Assembly (NCBI RefSeq): GCF_033095985.1
Contig: NZ_AP026802.1
Location: 1,674,001-1,738,000, forward strand
Origin: Xylocopilactobacillus apicola
GTDB lineage: Bacteria > Bacillota > Bacilli > Lactobacillales > Lactobacillaceae
Reading direction: 5' to 3'
Length of the DNA: 64,000 bases
Shown here: one piece after another, positions 25,282 to 34,401 of the stretch
How positions within the stretch are numbered: position 1 is the first letter of the stretch
How the letters are laid out: each line of letters starts with the position of its first letter
Position numbers and translations under genes: made by a program
The notes under the pieces: generated by a model
Databases searched by the model: none
Told to the model about the DNA's origin: nothing
What the model saw: the letters and a program-made list of their open reading frames with translations, nothing else

Positions 25282-26448
25282 TTAGTATTGAAGCAATTCT
25301 TTCCGGTAATCGTGGAGGGCTTTTTGAAGACGATCTAAGTTGCTTGCCTCAAAAGTTGCGGTAATAGCTTTCGCAATTTCAATTGCTACGACACTTTCGA
25401 CTACAATCGAAGCAGGAACTATTGCCGTGGTGTCTGATCGTTCGACTTGGGCTTTTTGCTTCTCTTTAGTTTTGATGTCGACGGTTTGCAGCGGTTTATA
25501 AAGTGTTGGGATTGGTTTCATTGCAGCTTTGATGATAAGCGGCATGCTGTTAGTCATACCGCCTTCAAAACCTCCGAGATGATTGGTTAATCGACTCCAG
25601 CCAGTATTAGGATTCCAATCGATTTCGTCCATGACTTGACTGCCGGGTTTGCCGGCAGCGGCAAAGCCATCACCGATTTCAACACCTTTCATTGCATTAA
25701 TTCCCATGACTGCGCCAGCTAGTTGACCATCTAGTTTTGTATTCCAACTAATATAGCTTCCTAAACCTGCAGGTACGTTTTCGACAACGACCTTAATAAC
25801 TCCGCCAAGAGTGTCGCCGTCTTTTTTTGCCTGTAGGATTGAATTGTGAATTTGTTCAACAAAATTCGAGTCTAAAATTCGGAGGTCATTTTGTTCAATC
25901 GCATTGTTGATTTCTTGAACAGATAAATCTTGCTCTGGAATCTTAGTTGCGCCGATTTGTTGAACATAGCCAATCAAATTAATATCAAGCTGGGATAATA
26001 ATTGTTTGCAAATTTGTCCCAGTGCGACGCGCATTGCTGTTTCACGGGCAGAAGAACGTTCTAAAACATTTCTTAGATCACTTTGACCATATTTCATCCC
26101 GCCGACTAAATCAGCGTGTCCGGGTCTCGGACGAGTAATTTGCCGTAAAGTATTACTTTGAGTCGCTGGACTAATAGGGTCCATAATTTGACTCCAATGA
26201 GAATAGTCCCGATTTTGAATTGTTAAAGAGATTGGACTTCCAAGCGTAATATCATGGCGAACACCACCAGTGATTTCTACTGAATCGTGTTCAATCTTTT
26301 GGCGGTCTCCTCGTCCAAAACCACCTTGCCGAGCAGCTAAAGCATCATTGATTTCTTTAATGTCTAATTTTAAGCCAGCTGGAATCCCAGTGATAATGCC
26401 AGTTAATTGAGGACCGTGAGATTCTCCCGCAGTAACGTAATTGATCAT
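25282..26448 (-). CDS. aroC: Chorismate synthase
   Basis: 388 residues. Signatures are GESHGPQLTGIITGIPAGL at the start, RQGGFGRGDRQKIE, RPRPGHADLVGGMKYGQ, RSSARETAMRVALGQ and GGMTNSMPLIIKAAMKP near the C-terminus, all FMN and EPSP site segments. It converts EPSP to chorismate using reduced FMN. It lies 3 bases after the MFS gene and is the first biosynthetic gene of the operon. Confidence 0.97.
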   Translation of the reverse strand: MINYVTAGESHGPQLTGIITGIPAGLKLDIKEINDALAARQGGFGRGDRQKIEHDSVEITGGVRHDITLGSPISLTIQNRDYSHWSQIMDPISPATQSNTLRQITRPRPGHADLVGGMKYGQSDLRNVLERSSARETAMRVALGQICKQLLSQLDINLIGYVQQIGATKIPEQDLSVQEINNAIEQNDLRILDSNFVEQIHNSILQAKKDGDTLGGVIKVVVENVPAGLGSYISWNTKLDGQLAGAVMGINAMKGVEIGDGFAAAGKPGSQVMDEIDWNPNTGWSRLTNHLGGFEGGMTNSMPLIIKAAMKPIPTLYKPLQTVDIKTKEKQKAQVERSDTTAIVPASIVVESVVAIEIAKAITATFEASNLDRLQKALHDYRKELLQY

Positions 26449-26451
26449 AAT

Positions 26452-27624
26452 TTATTGCTCCTTTTTTGAATTTCTAAGTGCCCAAGCTGTGAGACTGACA
26501 AAAAACAAACCTAAAGCACAGACGACCAGATCAAAGCGAATCGCATTTGCCACGCTTTTTTTAGATAGCCAGCCAGTAATAATCGGGATCGAAAACGCTG
26601 CGAAGCTGCCGAAAGTGAAAAACGATCCCGTGATACGGCCTTTAATGTGCGGATATAATTTAATGAACAAATTAAGTCCAATCTGCAAAACTCCGCCCGC
26701 GGCAGAAAAGCCAAACAGAAATGCTGCGCTCATCGAAATAAATGGAACTGAACTATAGCAGACCACAAAAAGTGCCAAGAGCGAAAGAGCATTGAGGCTT
26801 ACTAAGAGTTTCGTTTCCGCAACCCCTTGACGTAAAAGGAGAAAAATCAAAATTACTCCAGTGATCGAACCAACGCTATATAACGACAAGAGCCAGTGCG
26901 ATAAAGATTGGCTAAATCCAAAAGTTTTCCTAACAAAAAGACTAATCCACTGTGTGTACAAAATCATCACCGCCATCGATGTGTACCCGTATCCCAACAA
27001 GCCAACTGTGGCTAAAGCTTTAGATTTTTTGGTCAAGTTTTCATTTACCACTTTTGTTTCATAATCATCCAAATTTCGTTCAGGGAAAGTTTGAAGATTT
27101 AAGAAAACAAAGTTAATTACTAAAATTGCCGCTGCTAGAATGAACGACCAGCCATACCACATTTGGCGCGATTCCAGATTTGAAATTATTAAAGGGAGGA
27201 TAAATTCTCCGATTGAAATAAAAGCCTTCAATAAGATATTGGAAGATCCTCCCCGTTTTCCCATCTCAACAAAAGTCGTATAAGTGCCTGAATCCAGAGC
27301 TGATGCTGCAACACCGGATAAAATGGAAAACATGTAAGCTACCTGAATGTTCTTCACAAATGCCATCCCGACAAAAAAAGTGAAATAGCTGATCATTCCC
27401 ACGTTAATGAAAATTTTTCGACCGAAATAATCAGATAAATTACCAAGAACGAAATAAGCTAAAAGCCTTCCAATCCCGTTGCCTGAAACAACATAAGAAA
27501 CTGTAGCAAGCGGGGTCTGCCAATGGTGACTTAATGCTTGCATATTTTGCGTTAGAATAATCATTCCAAAGCCATGAATAAAATAGTTTATGTATAAACT
27601 AAGTGATAATTGTCGTTTGTTCAT
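26452..27624 (-). CDS. MFS transporter, first gene of the aro operon
   Basis: 390 residues with about twelve hydrophobic segments. The MFS loop motif between helices 2 and 3 is GNLSDYFGRKIF, and a central hydrophilic loop has many charged residues. Its start (AAGGAG upstream) lies directly after the attenuator hairpin, so it is the first gene under aromatic control. Transport of an aromatic acid, shikimate or an aromatic amino acid is suggested by context only; sequence features do not tell import from export. Confidence 0.85.
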   Translation of the reverse strand: MNKRQLSLSLYINYFIHGFGMIILTQNMQALSHHWQTPLATVSYVVSGNGIGRLLAYFVLGNLSDYFGRKIFINVGMISYFTFFVGMAFVKNIQVAYMFSILSGVAASALDSGTYTTFVEMGKRGGSSNILLKAFISIGEFILPLIISNLESRQMWYGWSFILAAAILVINFVFLNLQTFPERNLDDYETKVVNENLTKKSKALATVGLLGYGYTSMAVMILYTQWISLFVRKTFGFSQSLSHWLLSLYSVGSITGVILIFLLLRQGVAETKLLVSLNALSLLALFVVCYSSVPFISMSAAFLFGFSAAGGVLQIGLNLFIKLYPHIKGRITGSFFTFGSFAAFSIPIITGWLSKKSVANAIRFDLVVCALGLFFVSLTAWALRNSKKEQ

Positions 27625-27637
27625 ATACTCTCCTTAA

Positions 27638-27679
27638 AAAGCAAAAACCAGCTAGACTGTTGTAATCTAACTGGTTTTT
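27638..27679 (-). terminator. Attenuator terminator of the aro operon
   Basis: In the RNA, the complement of 27666-27679 pairs with that of 27643-27656 over 14 bp with one G-U pair and a 9-base loop, followed by a T-rich stretch. It lies between the leader peptide and the first gene, so it must be bypassed for the operon to be read. Confidence 0.85.
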
Positions 27680-27812
27680 AAGCTAATTATATACGGCTCA
27701 AGCTAGATCACATTGTGTCTAGCTGGTGGATCAAAATGACTCTGCTTAGACACGGACAAATTCTGGCGTCCGTATCCATAAGATTACGGACGCTAACTAA
27801 AATAAGCAGAGC
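27647..27812 (-). promoter_or_regulatory. Alternative RNA structures of the aro leader (antiterminator candidate)
   Basis: 27717-27727 is an 11-base perfect complement of 27647-27657, the late arm of the terminator; pairing would block the terminator. The same segment can instead fold in a local hairpin with 27701-27711. Further upstream, 27766-27774 pairs with 27785-27793 (9 bp perfect), enclosed by 27740-27748 pairing with 27803-27811 (9 bp perfect). The last of these lies inside the leader peptide codons. No T-box sequence is seen. These mutually exclusive pairings suggest ribosome-dependent attenuation; the order of switching is inferred. Confidence 0.7.
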
Positions 27813-27849
27813 CATAAAAGTAATCTTTATTTAAAATACAGCGAGTCAT
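27793..27849 (-). CDS. Aromatic leader peptide (18 residues)
   Basis: MTRCILNKDYFYGSAYFS begins six bases after AAAGGAG. Five of its last nine residues are aromatic: Tyr-Phe-Tyr at 10-12 and Tyr-Phe at 16-17. Its stop codon touches a 9-bp hairpin and its codons 13-16 can pair downstream. Such peptides act as sensors: shortage of charged tRNA-Tyr or tRNA-Phe stalls the ribosome and changes leader folding. It is followed by a terminator and the aro genes, which supports the reading. Confidence 0.8.
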   Translation of the reverse strand: MTRCILNKDYFYGSAYFS

Positions 27850-27880
27850 AAGGATCTCCTTTCGTTTAATGAATGTAAAT

Positions 27881-27909
27881 ATTAAATCATACTTATTTAT
27901 CAGAGTCAA
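27881..27909 (-). promoter_or_regulatory. Promoter of the aro operon leader
   Basis: On the minus strand TTGACT, 17 bases, TTTAAT. It would start RNA near 27874, about 12 bases before the leader peptide ribosome site. Confidence 0.55.
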
Positions 27910-27938
27910 TGAATTTTGTATCAACATTTATAAATCCA

Positions 27939-28646
27939 CTAGTCAAAGCGCCAACTAATCTGCCTTTTGACCGTTTTAAGTTCAACCTTACTTTTTGGGT
28001 CGGCGAAAAATTTATAAATTGCCTGATTTTGTCTCTTGCCTTTTATCTTACGACTTTTGGGTGCTTCTTTGGTTACAAAACTGACCAAATAGTTAGTTGT
28101 GGCTCCGGGCTCGGTTGTCACTTTATTATTTGCGATCCGTGCTAATTCCTCGTCGTGATATGTTCGATCCATCCCTACATAAGGAGTCGTGACCAAATGC
28201 ATTTTCATTTGATTGCCAGTGGTTTTTACCTCGTATCTAACCATCTCTTTAACTTTCATAATTGATTGAAGCGCAGTAATTCCATTTTGCGCCTCTTTAG
28301 TTGTGTTGTGATACTCAAACAAAAATTTAAAACCAACCAAATCCTTGTCGTGATCTTCTGGCGTTTTGGGATTAGGAGCCCACGACAATTCAGGGGAATG
28401 AATCGTAAAATCCCCCACTGCAGTTTTCAAATTATCAATCGGATAACCGTTGTAACTATCTTTGGTCTCCGTATAAGAATACGTCGCATTTTTGATTTTT
28501 TCCTGCACTGATTTATCCACTTGTGCAATCTTTGCACTTTGAGACTTGACATCTTTATCACTGGAACTAGAACGAGACTCACAGCCCATCAGCAAACCAG
28601 AAAAAATTAGTGCTATGCCAATTTTAATACTTTGTTTATTGATCAT
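27939..28646 (-). CDS. DUF5067-like lipoprotein
   Basis: 235 residues. The lipoprotein signal is IALIFSGLLMGC, with lipid Cys near residue 22. A Ser-rich linker and a beta-rich domain follow (FTIHSPELSWAPN, DLVGFKFLFEYHNTTKEAQN, then YLVSFVTKEAP and FADPKSKVELKTV). The pattern of a short-lived extracellular Ig-like domain with FxYxNxT resembles DUF5067/DUF4352-like lipoproteins of lactobacilli. It has a broken paralog about 4.3 kb away on the same strand. It sits divergent from the first large surface protein. The role is unknown; surface location is predicted. Confidence 0.7.
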   Translation of the reverse strand: MINKQSIKIGIALIFSGLLMGCESRSSSSDKDVKSQSAKIAQVDKSVQEKIKNATYSYTETKDSYNGYPIDNLKTAVGDFTIHSPELSWAPNPKTPEDHDKDLVGFKFLFEYHNTTKEAQNGITALQSIMKVKEMVRYEVKTTGNQMKMHLVTTPYVGMDRTYHDEELARIANNKVTTEPGATTNYLVSFVTKEAPKSRKIKGKRQNQAIYKFFADPKSKVELKTVKRQISWRFD

Positions 28647-28773
28647 TTTTAACCTTTCGATTGTAAACTATTTTCCTTTATTTCAAACACAAATTTCAAC
28701 AAATTGATCTTATCATAATTGAAAAAAAGCTAAACTTAAGTTTAAGTGAAAGTTATTAACTGAAAGGGACAAG

Positions 28774-31700
28774 ATGCGTAACATTCGGAAGAAATCATAC
28801 TTCATAGTTTCAATTTTCATATCTTTAATTTTTTTGTATCTTGGCTTTACTCTTAATAAGCCTATCATTAAAGCAATTAATTTGCCAAAAGGATCACTTC
28901 AGCCTCGACTGGCTAGTCCAGTGACGATCGGACCTGGTGACAGTCAGAATTTTTTTGCCCCGATTGGAGTCGCCAAGGTCAATGTTAATGACGACGGAAC
29001 TTGGGATACAATCTCGTTAAATGAAAACAAAAAATTTCAAGTTGGCGCGGTTGCACTAAATTCAACTATTGATATGACTAAAGATTTTAACTTCAGCTGG
29101 AATTTAAAAATTGATCCTGCTGAAGATTCTGGCTTAGGCGACGGAATTGGTTTTGTCTTTCATCCTCTCTATAAACCTGGCGAAACAGTCAATGACACGA
29201 CTGGGGCAGCACCTTACACTTTACCGAGTGTATTTGGTAGACATGCTGACGGTAGTTCTGTGATCGATCCAACTGACCCAGACAATGGACAAAATATACA
29301 CTCACTAGGATTTAGCGCCAGTAGTTTTGGGATCGATGATTTAATGAATGCTCTTGGGTTTAAAATCGATACTTACTACAACAACAACAACCCTTATCAG
29401 CAAATGCCTGGTACTCCTTATGGTGATGCAAATCACACGATGTTTAATTACGTATATCCAGATGATTATTACCCGTCAACTGGTTCAGGATTACAAACCG
29501 ATAATTCGTATGGTGCTTTTGTCAGCACTGATGGAACTGGATTTGCGCTCCCTTCACAATATTCAGCTCCACTAAACGGGCTAGATGTAACCGCAAAAAG
29601 CGACTCCTTTGGCAGTGTTAACGGAACTAAGATCAAAATTGCCGATAGTGCTTGGCGCCCAATGACAATAAGTTATACTGCCAGCACTTACACCATGATC
29701 GTGACTTTAGGTGACCCTACTTTGGGGCAAAGTATTACTTGGACTAAGGTTTTAAATCCGCAGGAACAGGCAATTATTGCCGAACGCCACAATTGGGCGT
29801 TTGCCATTTTAGGCTCCACCGGCGGCAATTACGAAGGTAATACGATCAAAAATCTGCGGGCAACTTTTACACCAGGAGAGCCGGTTATTACAACTAGGTG
29901 CGTTGATGAGAACGGCAACGATTTAATAGATCCTAAAACTACTCTTCAGTCTAATTGGCAGGCGGATCACGGCAACTTAACATTCGTTGATCAAAATAAT
30001 CAACCGACAATTAACAAAGACGGGAAAATTTATCGGCGTGCTCAAGTCAATGGAACCTATTTTGAAAATGGAACCAAAATTAATAAACGACTAGGCTCAG
30101 CTGGCAGCGGTGCTGTGGTTAATACTGACGGTGACGAAATGACAGTGACTACTCAGTTTGGCAACGTCACTTTTATTAATTATGTCTATCGTCAAGAAAT
30201 TTCCAGCTCCAATCTCGGGATTGATTGTCAAATGAGCGTTAACGGCGGACCATTTAGTTCCAATGTAAGTGTTAAAAAAGATGATACGATCGTATTCAAA
30301 TACAGCGCAACCAATAATAGCGTCCCTGGCGTCTGGAAAAACGTGACGGCATTTCAGCCATACAGTGAACGTTTTCGCGTTCAACAAATGCCGCCCGGAG
30401 CTTCTTATAATGGCTATTCGATCTACATTCCGCTAAATTCAGGAGCTACTAATAACTTACTACCTGGTCAAACTGGGTCGAACACGTTAACAATGATCTA
30501 CCAAGGAAAGAACGACCGATTTCCAGGAATGCCTGGGATGGACGATCGCAATGATCAAATTACTGTCACCACCACTCCAGGATCTGCTGATGATCCTGAA
30601 TCTACCAACATTGCTTTTAATATTTCAATTTATGATCAGTCAAACCAACTAATTGATGATAGCGGCAACCCAATTTATGGTTCTTATTTCTTTGATAGCA
30701 ACAATAATAAAGCTCCATTAATGAATAATGACCAAATGTATCAAACCGGTAACTACGTCCCTAACACAACGAGCTCGGTGACTGATTCCAATTGGTGGTA
30801 TATTGACTCAAGCAATACTCTTCATATCTACCGTCATGACTTGGATATAATTCCAACTTCAAGAGCTGATTGGCCGTGGGCACTTGATTATACGAGAATT
30901 CAAAAAATTATCATTCATCCGGGCTTTAAAGTTAAATCCTTAAAATGGATTTTTTCAAGTATACAGCAACTATCTGATGTTACTGGGCTTGAAAATATTG
31001 ATACTTCTGAAGTTACTGATTTTAGCTATATGTTTGATAATTGTCCGAATCTGTTTGCAATCGATTTAAGTAAGCTTGATATGCGGACAGCTCTTTTAAG
31101 TGATCATATTTTTGACAATGATATCGGCCTTGAAAGAATCACCTTAGGTCCTAAGAATAGATTTCCAACTACCGATCGTACTTTAATGGATCCAATTTCT
31201 AGTCCAGGGACTACGCGCAAGTGGCAGGCAATCGCTAGCGGCACGGCCGCAAATCCTCAAGGTGCGACTTTTACAACAGCGAATCTATTAGCAAAATATG
31301 CCAATGGAGCTGAAAAGGAAACTTACGTTTGGGAGCCGACGTGGTGGGATTACGATGATCTAAACCAAGTCTTGACGATTCATGCTCACATGTTAAATCT
31401 CGTTAACGATTCGCCAAACAACAGCGAAAATTGGCCGTGGTATCAGTATTATTATCGAGTGAAAAAAGTTGTAATCGACCCTGGAGTAGCAGCAACCGGT
31501 TCACTTCATAATTTCTTTGGGGCGGTAAGTCGCGAACTTACCTCAATTGAAGGTCTTGATAATTTAGATACAAGCGAGGTCACTGATATGAGTGACTTGT
31601 TTAATGGTTGCATATATGTGGAACATATTGACACTCATAATTTCAATACCAGCAAAGTGACTAATATGAAAGGGATGTTTAGTTCTTGTCGATCCGAAAC

Positions 31701-32958
31701 TGAACTAGACCTTCGAAACTTTGATACCAGTAACGTAACTGACATGTCAATGATGTTTTACTATAGCCCTTCATTTAAAAAGATCGATGTGTCGAGCTTT
31801 AACACTAGTAAAGTTACCACCATGTCTTTGATGTTTAGTACCTGTTATGGACTTGAAGATCTTGACGTTAGTGGATTTGACACCAAAAATGTGATTTGGA
31901 TGAATGAAATGTTTGGTTCATGTAAGGAGTTAAAACAAATTGACGTGAGCCATTTCGATACCAGTAAAGTCATTAATATGTTTTTGATGTTTGAAAACTG
32001 CGTCAAACTTGAAAGCCTGGATTTAAGAAGTTTTGATACGGCAAACGTCACAGACATGGGCTTTATGTTCGCCGCAGACCTCGAAATCAAAAGCATTAAA
32101 TTTAGTGATAAATTCGTAACTGACAAAGTAACTAACATGTATTCAATGTTTGGATACTGCACGAAATTAACCGAACTCGATTTACACAATTTTGATACTA
32201 GAAATGTAACTTATTACACTGGTCCTGGTGTTTCTAAGGGAGTTGGTCAAATGTTTGATCACGACGCGATGCTTTGGAAGTTAACTCTTGGACCTAATAC
32301 AAAACTGAACATGTATGCTGGTCAAAATTGGGGTTCAATTTTGCTTCCCAATCCAGCGCCAGGAGATTTAATCAAAGATTCCGAGCATCCGGCAGCGCAT
32401 TTCTACTGTACTGCGGCAAATTGGCGGGAAGTTGGTAGTGGAAGCGACCACAGTCCATTAGGGGACGTAAAAACTGCCGCTGATATTAGTGCTGAATCAA
32501 TGACACGTACTGACACACGGACTTACGTTTGGGAGCAAAACGGAGGAGCACTGACAATTACGAATTCGAACGACCAAATTGATTTTGGAACTAAGCTCCT
32601 GAAAGATCAGACTGCAAGTTATACTAGTAATGAACAAAATTTAACTGTTAGTGACACTAGAAGTTATCACGACAACAAAACTTGGCGGGTAGAAGCCCAA
32701 GCAGAGCCGTTAGCAAGCGTCGATGATCCTACAAGAATAATTAGAGGCAATCCGTTATGGTATCAGGACGCAAGTAATTTATATAATTTAAATAGTCCTG
32801 TGATCATCGATCAAGGAACGAGCAATGGCAACGACTATGAATACTCCAAAACAATTCCGTGGAACCTGCTTTTAAAAGTCCAAAGACTAGACATTCCCGG
32901 TGGTGGTCGTTATAACAGCAACGTAATATTTACTCTCATTGATACAAGTGGAATTTAA
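28774..32958 (+). CDS. Large secreted surface protein: lectin-like domain, BspA (DUF285) repeats, WxL-like end (copy 1)
   Basis: 1394 residues. Residues 1-36 are a signal peptide with a long hydrophobic core. About 48-370 is an L-type lectin-like domain with GDGIGFVFHPLYKPGE and DLMNALGFKIDTYYN. About 372-475 is a MucBP-like module (YRRAQVNGTYFENGTKINKR). From about 735 come DUF285/BspA leucine-rich repeats of 23 residues with the core FDTSxVTxMxxMFxxC, in two blocks split by a tryptophan-rich linker; about nine repeats lie in the second block. The end resembles a WxL wall-binding domain: DFGTKLL, SDTRSY, then KTWRVEAQ and VIFTL, with the second Trp changed to Phe. There is no LPxTG anchor. 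It probably binds glycans and stays on the wall. Ribosome site GAAAGGGA. Paralogs lie at about 43 and 53 kb. Confidence 0.85.
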   Translation: MRNIRKKSYFIVSIFISLIFLYLGFTLNKPIIKAINLPKGSLQPRLASPVTIGPGDSQNFFAPIGVAKVNVNDDGTWDTISLNENKKFQVGAVALNSTIDMTKDFNFSWNLKIDPAEDSGLGDGIGFVFHPLYKPGETVNDTTGAAPYTLPSVFGRHADGSSVIDPTDPDNGQNIHSLGFSASSFGIDDLMNALGFKIDTYYNNNNPYQQMPGTPYGDANHTMFNYVYPDDYYPSTGSGLQTDNSYGAFVSTDGTGFALPSQYSAPLNGLDVTAKSDSFGSVNGTKIKIADSAWRPMTISYTASTYTMIVTLGDPTLGQSITWTKVLNPQEQAIIAERHNWAFAILGSTGGNYEGNTIKNLRATFTPGEPVITTRCVDENGNDLIDPKTTLQSNWQADHGNLTFVDQNNQPTINKDGKIYRRAQVNGTYFENGTKINKRLGSAGSGAVVNTDGDEMTVTTQFGNVTFINYVYRQEISSSNLGIDCQMSVNGGPFSSNVSVKKDDTIVFKYSATNNSVPGVWKNVTAFQPYSERFRVQQMPPGASYNGYSIYIPLNSGATNNLLPGQTGSNTLTMIYQGKNDRFPGMPGMDDRNDQITVTTTPGSADDPESTNIAFNISIYDQSNQLIDDSGNPIYGSYFFDSNNNKAPLMNNDQMYQTGNYVPNTTSSVTDSNWWYIDSSNTLHIYRHDLDIIPTSRADWPWALDYTRIQKIIIHPGFKVKSLKWIFSSIQQLSDVTGLENIDTSEVTDFSYMFDNCPNLFAIDLSKLDMRTALLSDHIFDNDIGLERITLGPKNRFPTTDRTLMDPISSPGTTRKWQAIASGTAANPQGATFTTANLLAKYANGAEKETYVWEPTWWDYDDLNQVLTIHAHMLNLVNDSPNNSENWPWYQYYYRVKKVVIDPGVAATGSLHNFFGAVSRELTSIEGLDNLDTSEVTDMSDLFNGCIYVEHIDTHNFNTSKVTNMKGMFSSCRSETELDLRNFDTSNVTDMSMMFYYSPSFKKIDVSSFNTSKVTTMSLMFSTCYGLEDLDVSGFDTKNVIWMNEMFGSCKELKQIDVSHFDTSKVINMFLMFENCVKLESLDLRSFDTANVTDMGFMFAADLEIKSIKFSDKFVTDKVTNMYSMFGYCTKLTELDLHNFDTRNVTYYTGPGVSKGVGQMFDHDAMLWKLTLGPNTKLNMYAGQNWGSILLPNPAPGDLIKDSEHPAAHFYCTAANWREVGSGSDHSPLGDVKTAADISAESMTRTDTRTYVWEQNGGALTITNSNDQIDFGTKLLKDQTASYTSNEQNLTVSDTRSYHDNKTWRVEAQAEPLASVDDPTRIIRGNPLWYQDASNLYNLNSPVIIDQGTSNGNDYEYSKTIPWNLLLKVQRLDIPGGGRYNSNVIFTLIDTSGI

Positions 32959-32975
32959 GCTCTAATCAATTCGCC

Positions 32976-33659
32976 CTAAGAGCCTGTTTTAAGCTCAACT
33001 GAACTCTTAGGATCCGCTAGAAATTTGATTTTGACCTGTTCTTTTCTCGGATCATGCAGACCTTATCCTTGAAGTGGCTTCTTGGTTACAAAACTAATGA
33101 TGTATTTACCCAGACCTTGAGCTGGCGTCAGATAATCATTATTGGCGATTCGTCCCTTTTCCGATCTCTGATAGTCTTCATCCATACCACGATAAGGTTC
33201 GGTAACTAGACGGGCTTGCAGCTGATCAGCAGACAAGCTCTTTCCTTTAATGGTGATCTTCTTAACCTTCGTGACCGATTAAAACGCTTTAATCCCATTT
33301 TGCGGTTGATCTGTATTATTCCGATAGTCAAAAATAAACCTAAATCCTTCAAGATCCTTTTTCAGATTCTGAGGATCAACAACGATCGTATATAATTCAG
33401 GCCCATAAATTGTAAAATTTCCGGCAGAAGTCTGAAGCTCATTCATTGACGATCCTGAATATACTTCATTAGTTTCCTGATAGGAATAAGTGCCAGCTTT
33501 GATTTTGTCCTTAACTGCTAAATCATAATTTTCTTGTTTTGGATCATGAACCTTCTTTGAGTTAGTGCTGCTAGATTTAATATTTTTTTGTTGAGTACAA
33601 CCGGTGAGTAAAACCGCTGCAGCCAGTAAAATCAACATCCGGATTTTGTTAATTGACAT
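32976..33659 (-). pseudogene. Broken DUF5067-like lipoprotein
   Basis: The frame begins MSINKIRMLILLAAAVLLTG then the lipid Cys, and follows the intact paralog at 27939-28646 closely. After NGIKAF an in-frame TAA stands where the paralog has Gln (ALQSIMKVK against AF-stop-SVTKVK). The same frame continues with LVTEPYRGMDEDYQ and YIISFVTKKPLQG. A second TAA follows, then FLADPKSSVELKT to a stop at 32976. Total length (228 codons) matches the paralog. Two nonsense codons without frameshift indicate real decay and not homopolymer error. Confidence 0.8.
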
Positions 33660-33666
33660 CTTCTTC

Positions 33667-34401
33667 CTATTCCGTTTTTTGGTACTTTCCAGTCTTCACC
33701 ATTTCATTTACTGCTTGTTCGAACAATTGATCTTCCGCTTTCATCCTATTGTAAGAATCGATTCTTCCCTGTGAGGGTTCATCAGGTCTAAATATTATAC
33801 GTTGCACCTACACAAAATCCATCTGCTAACCCCTTCACTGGCATCGTCAAAAGGATTTCATCACCTGGTGCTGCGGGGTCATAATCATTAGTCTGGATCA
33901 ATGTATATTGTTCTAACTGCGCAGGAATAAAAGATTTCTGCTGGTAGGCTTCATAGTAAACTGAATTCTTTATTTTACCGCCGTCTGCTTCAATATCAGC
34001 AAATGTTCCCTCTTTGGATCGATCGCCATCATAAACTTTTTCAATAAAAACTCTGTAATGCGTGCGGGGAAAGTTTGCGTCAACGTTGTAACTAGTCTTT
34101 GTAATCAAACCACAAAATGTAATCATTGAAATCTTTTGATCTTCGGGCATTGAAATTCCGCAAAAGTCTTCTTTCATCCCTCCGCCAGATTGACGTGTGA
34201 CCCCTTTTAAATCCTCTTCAAATTTAGGTCGATTCTTCTCAGCTTCCGCCTTAGCGTCTTTGAGCTTTGAGGCTAGAATTTCTTCTTTGGTGGGAGCTTT
34301 TGGGACTGGCTGATCGGCTTTCAATTGCTATGCGCAACCACTGACGAACAAGGTCAATCCGACACAGATACTTACTAGAAATCTATTGTTTTTTTCATCA
34401 T
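33667..34401 (-). pseudogene. Decayed lipoprotein with sensor domain B
   Basis: The original gene started at the ATGATG at 34401, just after the preceding gene. One A missing from a run of seven (34389-34395) shifts the frame. The signal peptide FLVSICVGLTLFVSGCA then lies in the other frame, with a lipid Cys. A TAG at 34328 follows directly after it. The body (QTNDYDPAAPGDEIL, SLITKTS-like, VFIEKVYDGDRSKEG) is homologous to the first half of the extracellular part of anti-sigma factor 1. Near the end a further one-base shift after GATYNI puts RPDEPSQGRIDSYNRMKAED in another frame. At least three lesions exist. The nearby poly-A runs could be read errors, but the TAG is not. Confidence 0.7.

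Noticed and set aside
27638-27860. T-box riboswitch before the aro operon
   Set aside because: No T-box-like AGGGTGGNACC sequence or specifier loop is seen; a leader peptide with its own ribosome site explains the region better.
31845-32189. ORF on the minus strand inside surface protein 1
   Set aside because: It is a shadow of the BspA repeats; similar shadows occur opposite every repeat block.
32976-33010. Terminator for surface protein 1 from the CCTAAGAG/CTCTTAGG repeat
   Set aside because: The arms are separated by about 20 bases, there is no T run on the plus strand, and the repeat lies within the decayed lipoprotein gene.
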